From NCBI GenBank assembly GCA_900548905.1, contig URMK01000105.1, forward strand, positions 1 through 13,162: a stretch of 13,162 nt of DNA, in the 5' to 3' direction. A program made the translations under genes and the position numbers. Below are positions 1 to 7,490 of this stretch, one piece after another. The DNA is from an uncultured Lachnospiraceae bacterium (GTDB taxonomy: Bacteria; Bacillota; Clostridia; Lachnospirales; Lachnospiraceae). The first letter of the stretch is position 1. Each line of letters starts with the position of its first letter. Under the pieces are notes generated by a model, which was not told where the DNA came from, searched no databases, and saw nothing but the letters and a program-made list of their open reading frames with translations.

Positions 1-120
1 AGACACCGCTCTGCCAGCGGGCGGAAGGCCATTTTGCTCCTGCGAAGTTTGAGTTTGTAATTTCATGTAACTGTCCGGCTATGCAAAGCCTGAAATATAA
101 GAAAAAGCGGAGGAGAACCC

Positions 121-1578
121 ATGAAAACGCGGAATCTTACCCTCATGACCGATCTCTACGAACTGACGATGATGCAGGGCTATTTTAAAAACATGGACCG
201 TAATGAAACGGTTATATTTGACGCCTTTTACCGGAATAATCCGATGGAATCGGGCTATGCCATCAGCGCAGGGCTGCAGCAGGTGATTGAATATGTGGAA
301 AACCTGCATTTTGACGAGGACGAGCTGACTTATCTGAAAAGCCTTGGCATCTTTGAGGACGCCTTCCTGGAATACCTGAAAAGCTTCCGTTTTTCAGGCA
401 GCATCTATGCCATCCCGGAAGGGAGCGTCATGTTCCCCAGAGAACCCATGATCAAGGTTATCGCTCCCATTATGGAGGCCCAGCTGATTGAAACTGCCAT
501 TCTGAATATCATCAACCACCAGAGCCTGATCGCTACCAAGACCTCCCGGGTATGCTACGCCGCCCGCGGTGACGGAATCATGGAGTTCGGGCTGCGCCGC
601 GCCCAGGGTCCGGACGCCGGCATATACGGCGCGAGAGCCGCTATGATCGGCGGCTGTATCGGTACCAGTAATGTGCTGGCCGGACAGCTGTTTGACGTAC
701 CGGTAAAAGGGACCCATGCTCACAGCTGGATCATGAGCTTCCCCGATGAATATACGGCCTTCAAGGTTTATGCAGATATGTACCCCGGCGCATGCATCCT
801 GCTTGTGGATACCTATGATACGTTAAAATCAGGCGTACCCAATGCCATCCGCGTCTTTACGGAAATGCGGGAGGCGGGTATCCCCCTCACCTTCTATGGA
901 ATCCGCCTGGACAGCGGCGACCTGGCATATCTTTCCAAGAAGGCCCGGAAAATGCTGGATGAGGCAGGTTTCCCGGATGCGGTCATTTCCGCTTCCAATG
1001 ATCTGGACGAATATCTTATCGACAGCCTGAAAGTACAGGGCTGTAAGGTTACCTCCTGGGGTGTGGGCACCCATATGATCACCTCCAAAAACTGGCCTTC
1101 CTTCGGCGGTGTGTACAAACTGGCCGCCATTATGGATGAGAGCGGAAATTTTGTACCGAAAATCAAGCTTTCCGAAAATTCGGAAAAGATCACCAATCCC
1201 GGCAACAAGGTGATCCACCGGATTTATGAAAAGGATTCCGGCAAAATAAAGGCCGATCTCATCGCCCTGTCCGACGAGGTATTCAGCGAGGAGGATCCGC
1301 TGCTTCTCTTCGATCCGCTGGAGCCCTGGAAAAAGACACTGCTGGAAGCCGGCACCTATACGATGCGCGAGCTTATGGTCCCCGTATTCCTGGATGGGAA
1401 ATGTGTATACCATTCTCCCAGTGTCATGGAAATCAGGGACTACTGCCAGAAAGAGCTGAATACCCTTTGGGATGAGACCAGACGTCTTGTCAATCCTCAT
1501 CAGGTATACGTAGACCTTTCCTCCAAGCTGTATAACATCAAAATCCAGCTTCTGGATCAGATGGGCCAGGTACACTGA
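121..1578 (+). CDS. pncB: Nicotinate phosphoribosyltransferase
   Basis: This 485-residue cytoplasmic enzyme joins nicotinate to PRPP, forming nicotinate mononucleotide in the NAD salvage (Preiss-Handler) pathway, with ATP hydrolysis coupled to the reaction. Visible family signatures are the N-terminal MTDLYELTMMQGY block (residues 9-21), EFGLRRAQG (155-163), GTHAHSW (197-203, the conserved histidine region), LVDTYDT (228-234), RLDSGDL (262-268, phosphate/ribose binding), SNDLDE (292-297) and WGVGTHM with FGGVYKLA (313-335). The length matches the long bacterial form. The ATG is preceded by GGAGGAG at a good distance. The 120 bases upstream hold no clear gene; the best promoter guess is TTGCTC (34-39), 16 bases, TGTAAT (56-61), which is weak. 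The degV-like gene follows after 29 bases, so the two are probably co-transcribed. Confidence 0.96.
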   Translation: MKTRNLTLMTDLYELTMMQGYFKNMDRNETVIFDAFYRNNPMESGYAISAGLQQVIEYVENLHFDEDELTYLKSLGIFEDAFLEYLKSFRFSGSIYAIPEGSVMFPREPMIKVIAPIMEAQLIETAILNIINHQSLIATKTSRVCYAARGDGIMEFGLRRAQGPDAGIYGARAAMIGGCIGTSNVLAGQLFDVPVKGTHAHSWIMSFPDEYTAFKVYADMYPGACILLVDTYDTLKSGVPNAIRVFTEMREAGIPLTFYGIRLDSGDLAYLSKKARKMLDEAGFPDAVISASNDLDEYLIDSLKVQGCKVTSWGVGTHMITSKNWPSFGGVYKLAAIMDESGNFVPKIKLSENSEKITNPGNKVIHRIYEKDSGKIKADLIALSDEVFSEEDPLLLFDPLEPWKKTLLEAGTYTMRELMVPVFLDGKCVYHSPSVMEIRDYCQKELNTLWDETRRLVNPHQVYVDLSSKLYNIKIQLLDQMGQVH

Positions 1579-1607
1579 CCGGAGCCCGGAACCGACAAGG
1601 AGAATAT

Positions 1608-2492
1608 ATGCTTAAAATAATTACCGATTCCGCTTCCGACCTGTCGGAAGAGCTAATTAACCGCTATCAGCTTCACGTCATCCCCACTCCGGTGGTTATT
1701 GACGAGGTCGGTTATCTGGACGGAAAAACCATTCATACCAGGGAATTTTATGAAATACTCGATGATACGTCCAGGGATGTGAGAACCTATCACATAAATC
1801 CCGCCATGTTTGAAGAAGCCTTCACGCCCTACGCCAAAAACGGGGACAGTATCCTTTACCTCTGCTTCTCCACGGGGATCGCAGGAACCTTCAACGCAGC
1901 CAATATTGCCAGGAACAACGTGCTGGAAGAATACCCTTCTTTTGATCTGACCATCATCGATTCCCGCTGTGCCTCTGCAGGTTTCGGCCTTCTGGTGGTC
2001 AAGCTCCTCACAATGCTGGAACACGGGGCTTCCAAAGAAACGCTGATAGAAGCAGCCGAATTCTACCGCAGCCATATCCGCCACGTGTTTACGGTCAATA
2101 CCCTTGCCTATCTCATTAAAGGCGGCAGGCTTTCCAAGTTTAAAGGAAACCTCGCCGAAGCGCTGGATATGAAACCGGTTCTCATCGTGGATGGGATCGG
2201 AAGCCTGCAGGTACTCAAAACCGTCCGCGGGCATAAAAAATCGCTGAAAAGCCTGGTTGAATATGCGGAAGAAAACGGAGCCGATCTGGAAAAACAGCTT
2301 ATTTCCGTCTGCCACGGCGAAGACGAAGAAGCGCTGCATTTTGTTGTGGATATGATAAAGGACAAGCTGCATCCCGCCGGTATCATGGTGTCCGTAGTAG
2401 GCTGTGCCATCGGCGCCCATACCGGCAGAGGTATTATAGGCGTATGCTTCCTGGATGCCCCGGAGGATCCCTATCAGGAATATCTTTCATAA
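1608..2492 (+). CDS. DegV family protein (fatty-acid-binding, FakB-like)
   Basis: The 294-residue product belongs to the DegV family, whose characterised members (FakB) hold a fatty acid for phosphorylation by the kinase FakA, feeding phospholipid synthesis. Family marks are TDSASD (6-11), the CFSTGIAGTFNAA block (86-98), IDSR (117-120), KGGRLS (171-176), MKPVL (188-192) and GAHTGRG (269-275). The loop that normally reads TSQPS is T60-Y-H-I-N-P here: the threonine is kept but the next residues differ, so the ligand may differ. An AAGGAG site precedes the ATG by a suitable distance. It lies 29 bases after pncB and is followed at once by the large terminator hairpin. No fakA-like kinase gene is in the window. 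The family is certain; the ligand is not known. Confidence 0.93.
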   Translation: MLKIITDSASDLSEELINRYQLHVIPTPVVIDEVGYLDGKTIHTREFYEILDDTSRDVRTYHINPAMFEEAFTPYAKNGDSILYLCFSTGIAGTFNAANIARNNVLEEYPSFDLTIIDSRCASAGFGLLVVKLLTMLEHGASKETLIEAAEFYRSHIRHVFTVNTLAYLIKGGRLSKFKGNLAEALDMKPVLIVDGIGSLQVLKTVRGHKKSLKSLVEYAEENGADLEKQLISVCHGEDEEALHFVVDMIKDKLHPAGIMVSVVGCAIGAHTGRGIIGVCFLDAPEDPYQEYLS

Positions 2493-2547
2493 ATATGTAA
2501 CAAGAAAAGCCGCCTGCAGCCTGCAGACGGCTTTTCTTATTACATAT
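2493..2547. terminator. Bidirectional terminator, 26-bp inverted repeat
   Basis: Arms 2493-2518 and 2522-2547 pair around a GCC loop (2519-2521). Read on the plus strand there are two C-A mismatches (2513/2527 and 2501/2539). On the minus strand both become G-U wobbles, so that RNA can form an uninterrupted 26-bp stem. The G+C-rich core is flanked by an A-run on one side and CTTTTCTT on the other, giving U-rich tails in both directions. It starts immediately after the degV-like stop codon and lies 33 bases beyond the stop of the minus-strand operon, which is where a shared terminator for convergent units is expected. Confidence 0.9.
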
Positions 2548-2580
2548 AAGTATGGCCTGTGAATCGTGCGTCCGTTGTTT

Positions 2581-3204
2581 CTATCCTTTTCCGTACAAAA
2601 ACGGCCGCGCCGCATGCACACGAAAGAAGTCAATCAACGGTCCCATAAAGAACGCCGTGACCACCGTCCCCACCCCCACAACCGATCCCAGGGCAAATCC
2701 CACAATTACGCAGATTAGATCCGTAGTAATCCGCAGATAGCGGAATTTGCCGAGTTTTCGTTCCGTGAGGATCAAGGATACAGCGTCATAGGTGGATACT
2801 CCCAGATCCGCCGTAAAGTACATAGACGATGCAAAGCACAGAATTACCAGGCCTGCTGCAAGCAATGCGATCCGTACCGGCATGGACGGGCTGTCACCTA
2901 CGATACCCGCAACCACATCATCGGAGAACTGTACCACATATCCCAACAGGAAAATATTTACAAACGTGGATATCCCGATATGATGTTTGTTCAGGAGAAA
3001 AATCAGCAGAAGCATCAACAGGTTGATTATCATGTACAGAGTACCGAAATCCATAAACGTCAATTTGTTGCTGATCCCGTTTACAAACACCTGAAAAGGA
3101 TCCGTGCCGAACCGGGCATTCCGGAACAACCCCACCGCCATCCCGCTGACTGTCACACCTATAAATGCCATCAATATTCTTTTTCTGATTTTGTTATCCT
3201 TCAT
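2581..3204 (-). CDS. YczE/YitT-type integral membrane protein
   Basis: This 207-residue protein has about five hydrophobic segments, roughly at residues 9-27, 54-72, 79-97, 108-130 and 162-190. Two internal motifs typical of the YczE/YyaS/YitT group are visible: GTDPFQVF (33-40) and GVSTYDA (135-141). The C-terminal GTVVTAFFMGPLIDFF (179-194) is the family's glycine-rich last helix. The biochemical function of the family is unsettled. The frame extends upstream to 3363 but that part overlaps the preceding enzyme gene; the ATG at 3204 has a GTGAGGG ribosome binding site and starts 7 bases after the previous stop, so I chose it. It is the last gene of the six-gene operon and may take part in export or import linked to sugar use, but that is inference from position only. 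Confidence 0.85.
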   Translation of the reverse strand: MKDNKIRKRILMAFIGVTVSGMAVGLFRNARFGTDPFQVFVNGISNKLTFMDFGTLYMIINLLMLLLIFLLNKHHIGISTFVNIFLLGYVVQFSDDVVAGIVGDSPSMPVRIALLAAGLVILCFASSMYFTADLGVSTYDAVSLILTERKLGKFRYLRITTDLICVIVGFALGSVVGVGTVVTAFFMGPLIDFFRVHAARPFLYGKG

Positions 3205-3211
3205 GACGCCC

Positions 3212-4882
3212 TCACCGCTTTTCCAGCAGTTTTTCCTCCAAATCCCTGCGGTTACGGATCCGGATAGTATGGTCGAAGTCCGTATAATCCGTAAAATACA
3301 CCGTGGCGGCTCCGGGGGTCTTCGTCTCACTGTCCTCCTTGCCTTCCGTGAAACGATGCTCACCGAAGCCCGGCCCGATCAGCAGGCTGTCCTTTTCATT
3401 GTACGCCTCCAGCTCCCGATCTTTTATGACCAGCACCTCGCTGCCGTTCACAGGAAGCATCACATGCTCACTTGCCAAGTATGCAATGCCGGAAAAGGCC
3501 AGTTCCACTCTCCAGGGCGCTCCCTGCACACCGTTTGTCACCACCCGTATGTCAATGCCGCCTTCCGCAGGAGCCACATACACATCTATTTCCATATCAG
3601 GTCCCAGCTTTTTTCTGCGGCTGCTCTGATCCATCTTCCACCAGTCGCTTGTCTCCGGTTTTTCCTCAAAAGGAAGATAATACCAGCCCCTCATGGTCTG
3701 ATGGAGATGGGCTGTGCCGTCCGGCAGGATTTCCATCGTTTCCGCCTTAAACGCCCGGTGTTCGCAGAAGCTTCCCGCCACCTTCATCTCCAGTTTGCTT
3801 GTCCCGTTATGGAAATAAAGGAAATTGGATTTCTCCCGCATTACCGTATAGCTGTAATTTCCCTTCCTGGCCCGCAGGATGCCGGACTCTTCATAAAAAC
3901 GGGTGAAATCCGGCTGTTCATAACGCTCCTCATATTCAAAGCAGCGATATTCCGGATGAAGCATCAGATGAATCAGGCATTCCGGAGAGAAAATCTTATT
4001 TTCCTCAATAATGTCAAAAATGGTGTTGCACATCCCCAGAAATTCCGGAATTTCATATTTAATGCCCATAGCCAGATACTCTATATAATAACTCAGGGGA
4101 TATACCAGCCGGTCTTTATCAAAACGGGTGGAATTGGCTGTGAAAATACTCCCGTCCGGTTCCCAGTATGTGAGCATCATATACAGGTTTCGGATGGTAT
4201 GCTGTTCATATTGGGCATCTCCTCTTGCTTCGGAAAGCATCAGCATGGCATCGTTATTTACACTATTATAATTTCCCGCGGATTTCTCTGCAAATTCTCC
4301 GTCGGCATTACAGTCAATCCCTTCTATCAGGTAACTATCGGCGGATTCCGCCAGCTTTTTATCCCCGAAAAGCACACCACATTTCGCCAGTGAGGAAGCA
4401 ATGGCCCAACGATGGTTGGGGGTATGGAAACCTCCTTCCAGCAGGCCGTACGCACCGTCATGCACAATTTCCCCTATCCGTTTCAGGAAGCTTTCTTCCT
4501 CTCCTGTGCGCTCCTGCTTTTTCTGCAGATACTCATACAGCGGGATAAAAAAGCCAATACAGAAAGCTGTATCCGGTGCGGATAAAAAATTACAGGTGAC
4601 ATAATCAAAAAGGCCGTTTTCATGCTGTACACTTCGGATATATGCCAACCCCAGTTCCGCCCGCCAAGCCAGCAACGGATTGCGGTAATAATGGCTGTCC
4701 GGATTACAGTACAGCGTAACCATGGGTTCCACGCAGATAATTGTATACTTTGCCTGAACCATCCGATTCGTGTCATAAAATCCTCCGTAACAGGGGCTTT
4801 TCTCATCCATTTCCTGCGCCCGCAGACGGCTGAACACCCGTTCCTCGGTATCCTTCAGTATTTTTTTATAATGTTTTTCCAT
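3212..4882 (-). CDS. Predicted alpha/alpha-toroid carbohydrate-active enzyme (heparinase II/III-like or GH154-like)
   Basis: This is a 556-residue protein with no signal peptide, so probably cytoplasmic. The first ~310 residues look helical, as in an (alpha/alpha) toroid, and the rest is rich in beta strands, as in the C-terminal sandwich of uronide-acting lyases and some glycoside hydrolases. Striking blocks are GGFHTPNHRW (150-159), GEFAEKSAGNYNSVNND (195-211) and YPLSYYIEYL (261-270) in the helical half, and YFHNGTSKLE with CEHRAFKAE (356-381) in the sheet half. The His-Arg and Glu/Tyr/Asn residues in the first two blocks are the best active-site candidates. It follows the solute-binding protein gene by 16 bases and precedes the YczE-type gene by 7, so it belongs to the operon. 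With GH105 upstream, a role in cutting imported uronic-acid oligosaccharides is likely. I cannot assign the exact family from reading; a heparinase II/III-like lyase and a GH154-like glucuronidase are the main options. Confidence 0.8.
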   Translation of the reverse strand: MEKHYKKILKDTEERVFSRLRAQEMDEKSPCYGGFYDTNRMVQAKYTIICVEPMVTLYCNPDSHYYRNPLLAWRAELGLAYIRSVQHENGLFDYVTCNFLSAPDTAFCIGFFIPLYEYLQKKQERTGEEESFLKRIGEIVHDGAYGLLEGGFHTPNHRWAIASSLAKCGVLFGDKKLAESADSYLIEGIDCNADGEFAEKSAGNYNSVNNDAMLMLSEARGDAQYEQHTIRNLYMMLTYWEPDGSIFTANSTRFDKDRLVYPLSYYIEYLAMGIKYEIPEFLGMCNTIFDIIEENKIFSPECLIHLMLHPEYRCFEYEERYEQPDFTRFYEESGILRARKGNYSYTVMREKSNFLYFHNGTSKLEMKVAGSFCEHRAFKAETMEILPDGTAHLHQTMRGWYYLPFEEKPETSDWWKMDQSSRRKKLGPDMEIDVYVAPAEGGIDIRVVTNGVQGAPWRVELAFSGIAYLASEHVMLPVNGSEVLVIKDRELEAYNEKDSLLIGPGFGEHRFTEGKEDSETKTPGAATVYFTDYTDFDHTIRIRNRRDLEEKLLEKR

Positions 4883-4898
4883 TGTTATACCCCGCCCA

Positions 4899-6539
4899 TT
4901 AGTTCAGGCTGTCATAGTATTCCGCCCTGCCGTCCAGTATCTTCTGAAGACCGGCATTTACCAGTTCATTATAGCCGGACTCCCAGGTTGCGTCAAACTG
5001 ATCTGCAGGAGCTACAATACTTCTGTACACAAATTCAATCATACGGGTCTTCACATCCGCGCCATAGGTCTGTTCATCCTCCGTAATGTAGGAGAATACG
5101 GGGAAACGGAACTTTCCTACCTCCTTCACTTTCTGGAAATTCTGATACCATTCAAGGCTTGCCCACTGGGTAGCCTGGTTGTTAAAGGAGGTCTGGGCCA
5201 GCACCTCGGGATCATTGGCCCACTCAAAGTTCAGGTTCATGAGACACAGATCATCACAGGTTCCGGGATAGCCTTTTTCATTCTTTTCCGCTTCCGTCGG
5301 TTCTACTGCCACACCCAGATCATCTATTTTGTGTTCCGGCGTATAACGGATATTAAGAGCCACCTCCGGATCTGCCATCCAGTTCAGATACTTCATGCAG
5401 GCCGCCACCTTTTCATCACTTGCGCTGGAGGGAATCATTACAAACATGGCATAACGATATTCATAAGGCTCTCTGTAGCTTCCATCCGGCAGGTCAAAGC
5501 ACTGGACGGGTACGAAGGTTTCATGTCCCACCGCATTATTCAATATCTCGAAGCTTGCATGGGGATGATAAGGGTCATCCAGCACGAAGCCCACACTGCC
5601 GTTGGAAATAGCTGCCATAAATACATCTTCTGCCGTATCGGTTGGGAAATCTTTGGTAATCAGGCCGTCATTATACCATTGATTCAGCTGCTTCAGGCCT
5701 TCCTCGGCTCCGGGAGCCACCGACATATACCATTCATTATAAATGTAAGCTGTACGGTCATCCGGCAGATCCACATAGGAACCCAGGAAATTCAGATACA
5801 TTTTCTCGGTATCGTTCCGTCCGCTCATAGCCCAGGGAATCGTTGTATCGCCGCCCAGATTATTTTCCTTTGCTGCTGTCAGGTATTCGCCAAGCTCCTC
5901 TTTCGTAGCGGGCATTTCCATACCAAGCTCATCCAGCCAGTCTTTTCTGATGTATGCCATGTGACGGGGTTCTTCCGTACCCCTCTGCTTCATCACAGCG
6001 TATTTCGCATCGCCCACCATACTGATATCCTGTGCTTCGCCGCAGAAATTTTGGATATTGGAACCATACTGATTATATGTGTCCGTCAGTTCATGGAGGG
6101 CACCGCTGCTGGCATAGCTGTAAAACAAGGTCTGGTCATAGGTAAATACGATATCCGGTGCCGTTCCGCCGGACATCATGATATTAAGTTTGTCGTCAGA
6201 CTCCGAACGGGGAACCGAAACATATTCCACATTGATATTATACAGTTCCTTTACCTGCTCCTGAATCCACTTCGTCAGCGTATTATTCTCCGTTGTGGTT
6301 CCGGGGGCCGCATTCCCCCTGTCCCATGCCATCACACGGATCGTTACCTCTTCCCCTTTTTCTGCTGTCTCCGATCCGGCTGAGGCCGTGGCCTGTGCGG
6401 CGGTGCCGGCCGTCTGCGCACTTCCTCCGTCTGTCGTGCCGGCTGCTGTGTCTTTTCCGCCGCATCCCGCCGCTGCCAAAGTCATGGCAGAAGCGAGGAC
6501 AATTGCCAGTGTCTTTTTCAAGATACCTTTTCTCTTCAT
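4899..6539 (-). CDS. ABC transporter sugar-binding lipoprotein (LplA/YtcQ-like)
   Basis: The 546-residue protein is the extracellular solute-binding component of a carbohydrate ABC importer. It starts with a lysine-rich n-region, a hydrophobic stretch (11-24) and a lipobox ending in C26, so it should be lipid-anchored on the outer face of the membrane. Residues 27-63 form an Ala/Gly/Thr/Ser-rich linker. The mature domain begins near 64 and contains LNIMMSGGTAPDI (118-130) and YIRKDWLDELGM (196-207), both typical of large oligosaccharide-binding family 1 proteins. GGAGG lies 7 bases before the ATG. It is separated from the upstream permease gene by 81 bases, the longest gap in the operon, which holds a hairpin. 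Cognate sugar is not visible in the sequence; by context a uronic-acid oligosaccharide such as a rhamnogalacturonan fragment is plausible. Confidence 0.93.
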   Translation of the reverse strand: MKRKGILKKTLAIVLASAMTLAAAGCGGKDTAAGTTDGGSAQTAGTAAQATASAGSETAEKGEEVTIRVMAWDRGNAAPGTTTENNTLTKWIQEQVKELYNINVEYVSVPRSESDDKLNIMMSGGTAPDIVFTYDQTLFYSYASSGALHELTDTYNQYGSNIQNFCGEAQDISMVGDAKYAVMKQRGTEEPRHMAYIRKDWLDELGMEMPATKEELGEYLTAAKENNLGGDTTIPWAMSGRNDTEKMYLNFLGSYVDLPDDRTAYIYNEWYMSVAPGAEEGLKQLNQWYNDGLITKDFPTDTAEDVFMAAISNGSVGFVLDDPYHPHASFEILNNAVGHETFVPVQCFDLPDGSYREPYEYRYAMFVMIPSSASDEKVAACMKYLNWMADPEVALNIRYTPEHKIDDLGVAVEPTEAEKNEKGYPGTCDDLCLMNLNFEWANDPEVLAQTSFNNQATQWASLEWYQNFQKVKEVGKFRFPVFSYITEDEQTYGADVKTRMIEFVYRSIVAPADQFDATWESGYNELVNAGLQKILDGRAEYYDSLN

Positions 6540-6582
6540 AACTGTTCCTCCATTTTCTATTTTTTTATTCTATTAATTACAT

Positions 6583-6602
6583 TATCCGGGTTTTTCCGGA
6601 TA
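6583..6602 (-). other. Intergenic stem-loop between permease and binding-protein genes
   Basis: A 7-bp inverted repeat (6583-6589 with 6596-6602) around a 6-base loop lies in the 81-base gap before the binding-protein gene. In the minus-strand RNA it is not followed by a U-run but by an A+T-rich stretch, so it is unlikely to terminate transcription. It could slow 3' decay or mark a processing site and so change the ratio of binding protein to permeases, as known for other sugar ABC operons. The function here is inference. Confidence 0.4.
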
Positions 6603-6620
6603 TGTTTTACGTAGCAATGC

Positions 6621-7490
6621 TTACCCTTTTACAGAGCCAATCATTATGCCTTTTGTGAAGAATTTCTGCACAAACGGATATACTACCAGCATCGGAAGCA
6701 TGGAAATCACAATACTTGCTGCTTTAATGTTCTCCGCTATCAGATTGGTGGTAAGCCCCTCCTCCACAGAGACATTCACCGCCTCCACGAACTGCTTCAG
6801 CACCATTTGTACGGTGTAAAGCGATGAGGAATTAATGTAGTACAATACGTCACTGATACCGTTCCACCGGCCCACCGCGTAGAACAGTCCCAGGGTCGCC
6901 ATGGTGGGATACACCAGCGGAAGCGCCACTCTGGTCAGCGTGGTAAACTGACCGCAGCCGTCTATCTTGGCCGCGTCGTAGATCGCGGAGTCTATTCCGC
7001 GGAACGCGTTGCACATAATAATCATGTTGTAAGCGCTCAGCGCCCCGGGTATAATCAAAGCCCATACCGTATCAATCATATGGAAGCTTCTTACATTCAA
7101 ATATTCGGGGATAATTCCGGGGTTCAGATACATGGTCAGCACGAACAGGGTCATAATGATGCCGCCGCCTCTCAACCCTTTCTTGGAAAGCGGATACGCC
7201 GCCAATACAGTCATCAGCAGGTTCACCGCCGTGGAACCCAACATCAGTAAGATAGAATAGCCGAAGGCACGCACGAAGCTTCCGCTCTGTAATGCCCTGG
7301 TATAAGCCTCCGTGTTGAAGCCCACCGGGAATATGAATACTCTGCCTGCTGTAATCGCATCCTTGGAACTGAATGATACGGAGACTACGCGCAGGATAGG
7401 AACCATGGCTATTACCGTTACCAGAATAAAGAATGCCGTCCAAAAAAACTGGAATAATTTTTCGGTTCTGCTGTTTACTCCGCTGTTCAT
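6621..7490 (-). CDS. Carbohydrate ABC transporter permease (LplC/YtcP-like)
   Basis: This 289-residue inner-membrane protein is one of two permease subunits of the importer. It has an N-terminal membrane segment (about 16-38) and several more helices. The cytoplasmic EAA loop that docks on the ATPase is clear: YDAAKIDGCGQFTTLTRVALP (171-191) in the form typical of the MalG side. The C-terminus ends with KGIMIGSVKG, which is common in LplC/YtcP-type permeases. Its ATG overlaps the stop of the preceding permease gene by one base (TAATG), and an AGGAGGG site lies inside the end of that gene, pointing to coupled translation. No ATPase gene is nearby; such importers usually share an MsmX-type ATPase encoded elsewhere. 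Confidence 0.94.
   Translation of the reverse strand: MNSGVNSRTEKLFQFFWTAFFILVTVIAMVPILRVVSVSFSSKDAITAGRVFIFPVGFNTEAYTRALQSGSFVRAFGYSILLMLGSTAVNLLMTVLAAYPLSKKGLRGGGIIMTLFVLTMYLNPGIIPEYLNVRSFHMIDTVWALIIPGALSAYNMIIMCNAFRGIDSAIYDAAKIDGCGQFTTLTRVALPLVYPTMATLGLFYAVGRWNGISDVLYYINSSSLYTVQMVLKQFVEAVNVSVEEGLTTNLIAENIKAASIVISMLPMLVVYPFVQKFFTKGIMIGSVKG

Noticed and set aside
1..120. A gene tail or riboswitch upstream of pncB
   Set aside because: One frame is open from base 3 but has no start in the window and no recognisable peptide; I saw no conserved riboswitch-like structure in this short leader.
829..1575. A 248-codon minus-strand open frame opposite pncB
   Set aside because: pncB carries the full set of family motifs; the antisense frame has none and no ribosome binding site worth noting.
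3205..3363. Longer N-terminus for the YczE-type protein, starting at 3363
   Set aside because: The extra 53 residues are arginine-rich, overlap the upstream enzyme gene and lack a ribosome binding site, while the ATG at 3204 has a good one and begins a normal first membrane helix.
3104..4393. A 429-codon plus-strand open frame opposite the 556-residue enzyme gene
   Set aside because: It is antisense to a gene with clear domain-like blocks, ribosome binding site and operon spacing; its peptide shows no recognisable motif and has the low-complexity look of a shadow frame.
5331..6383. A 350-codon plus-strand open frame opposite the binding-protein gene
   Set aside because: It lies fully inside a convincing lipoprotein gene on the other strand, is rich in His, Ile and Arg without motifs, and has no operon context.
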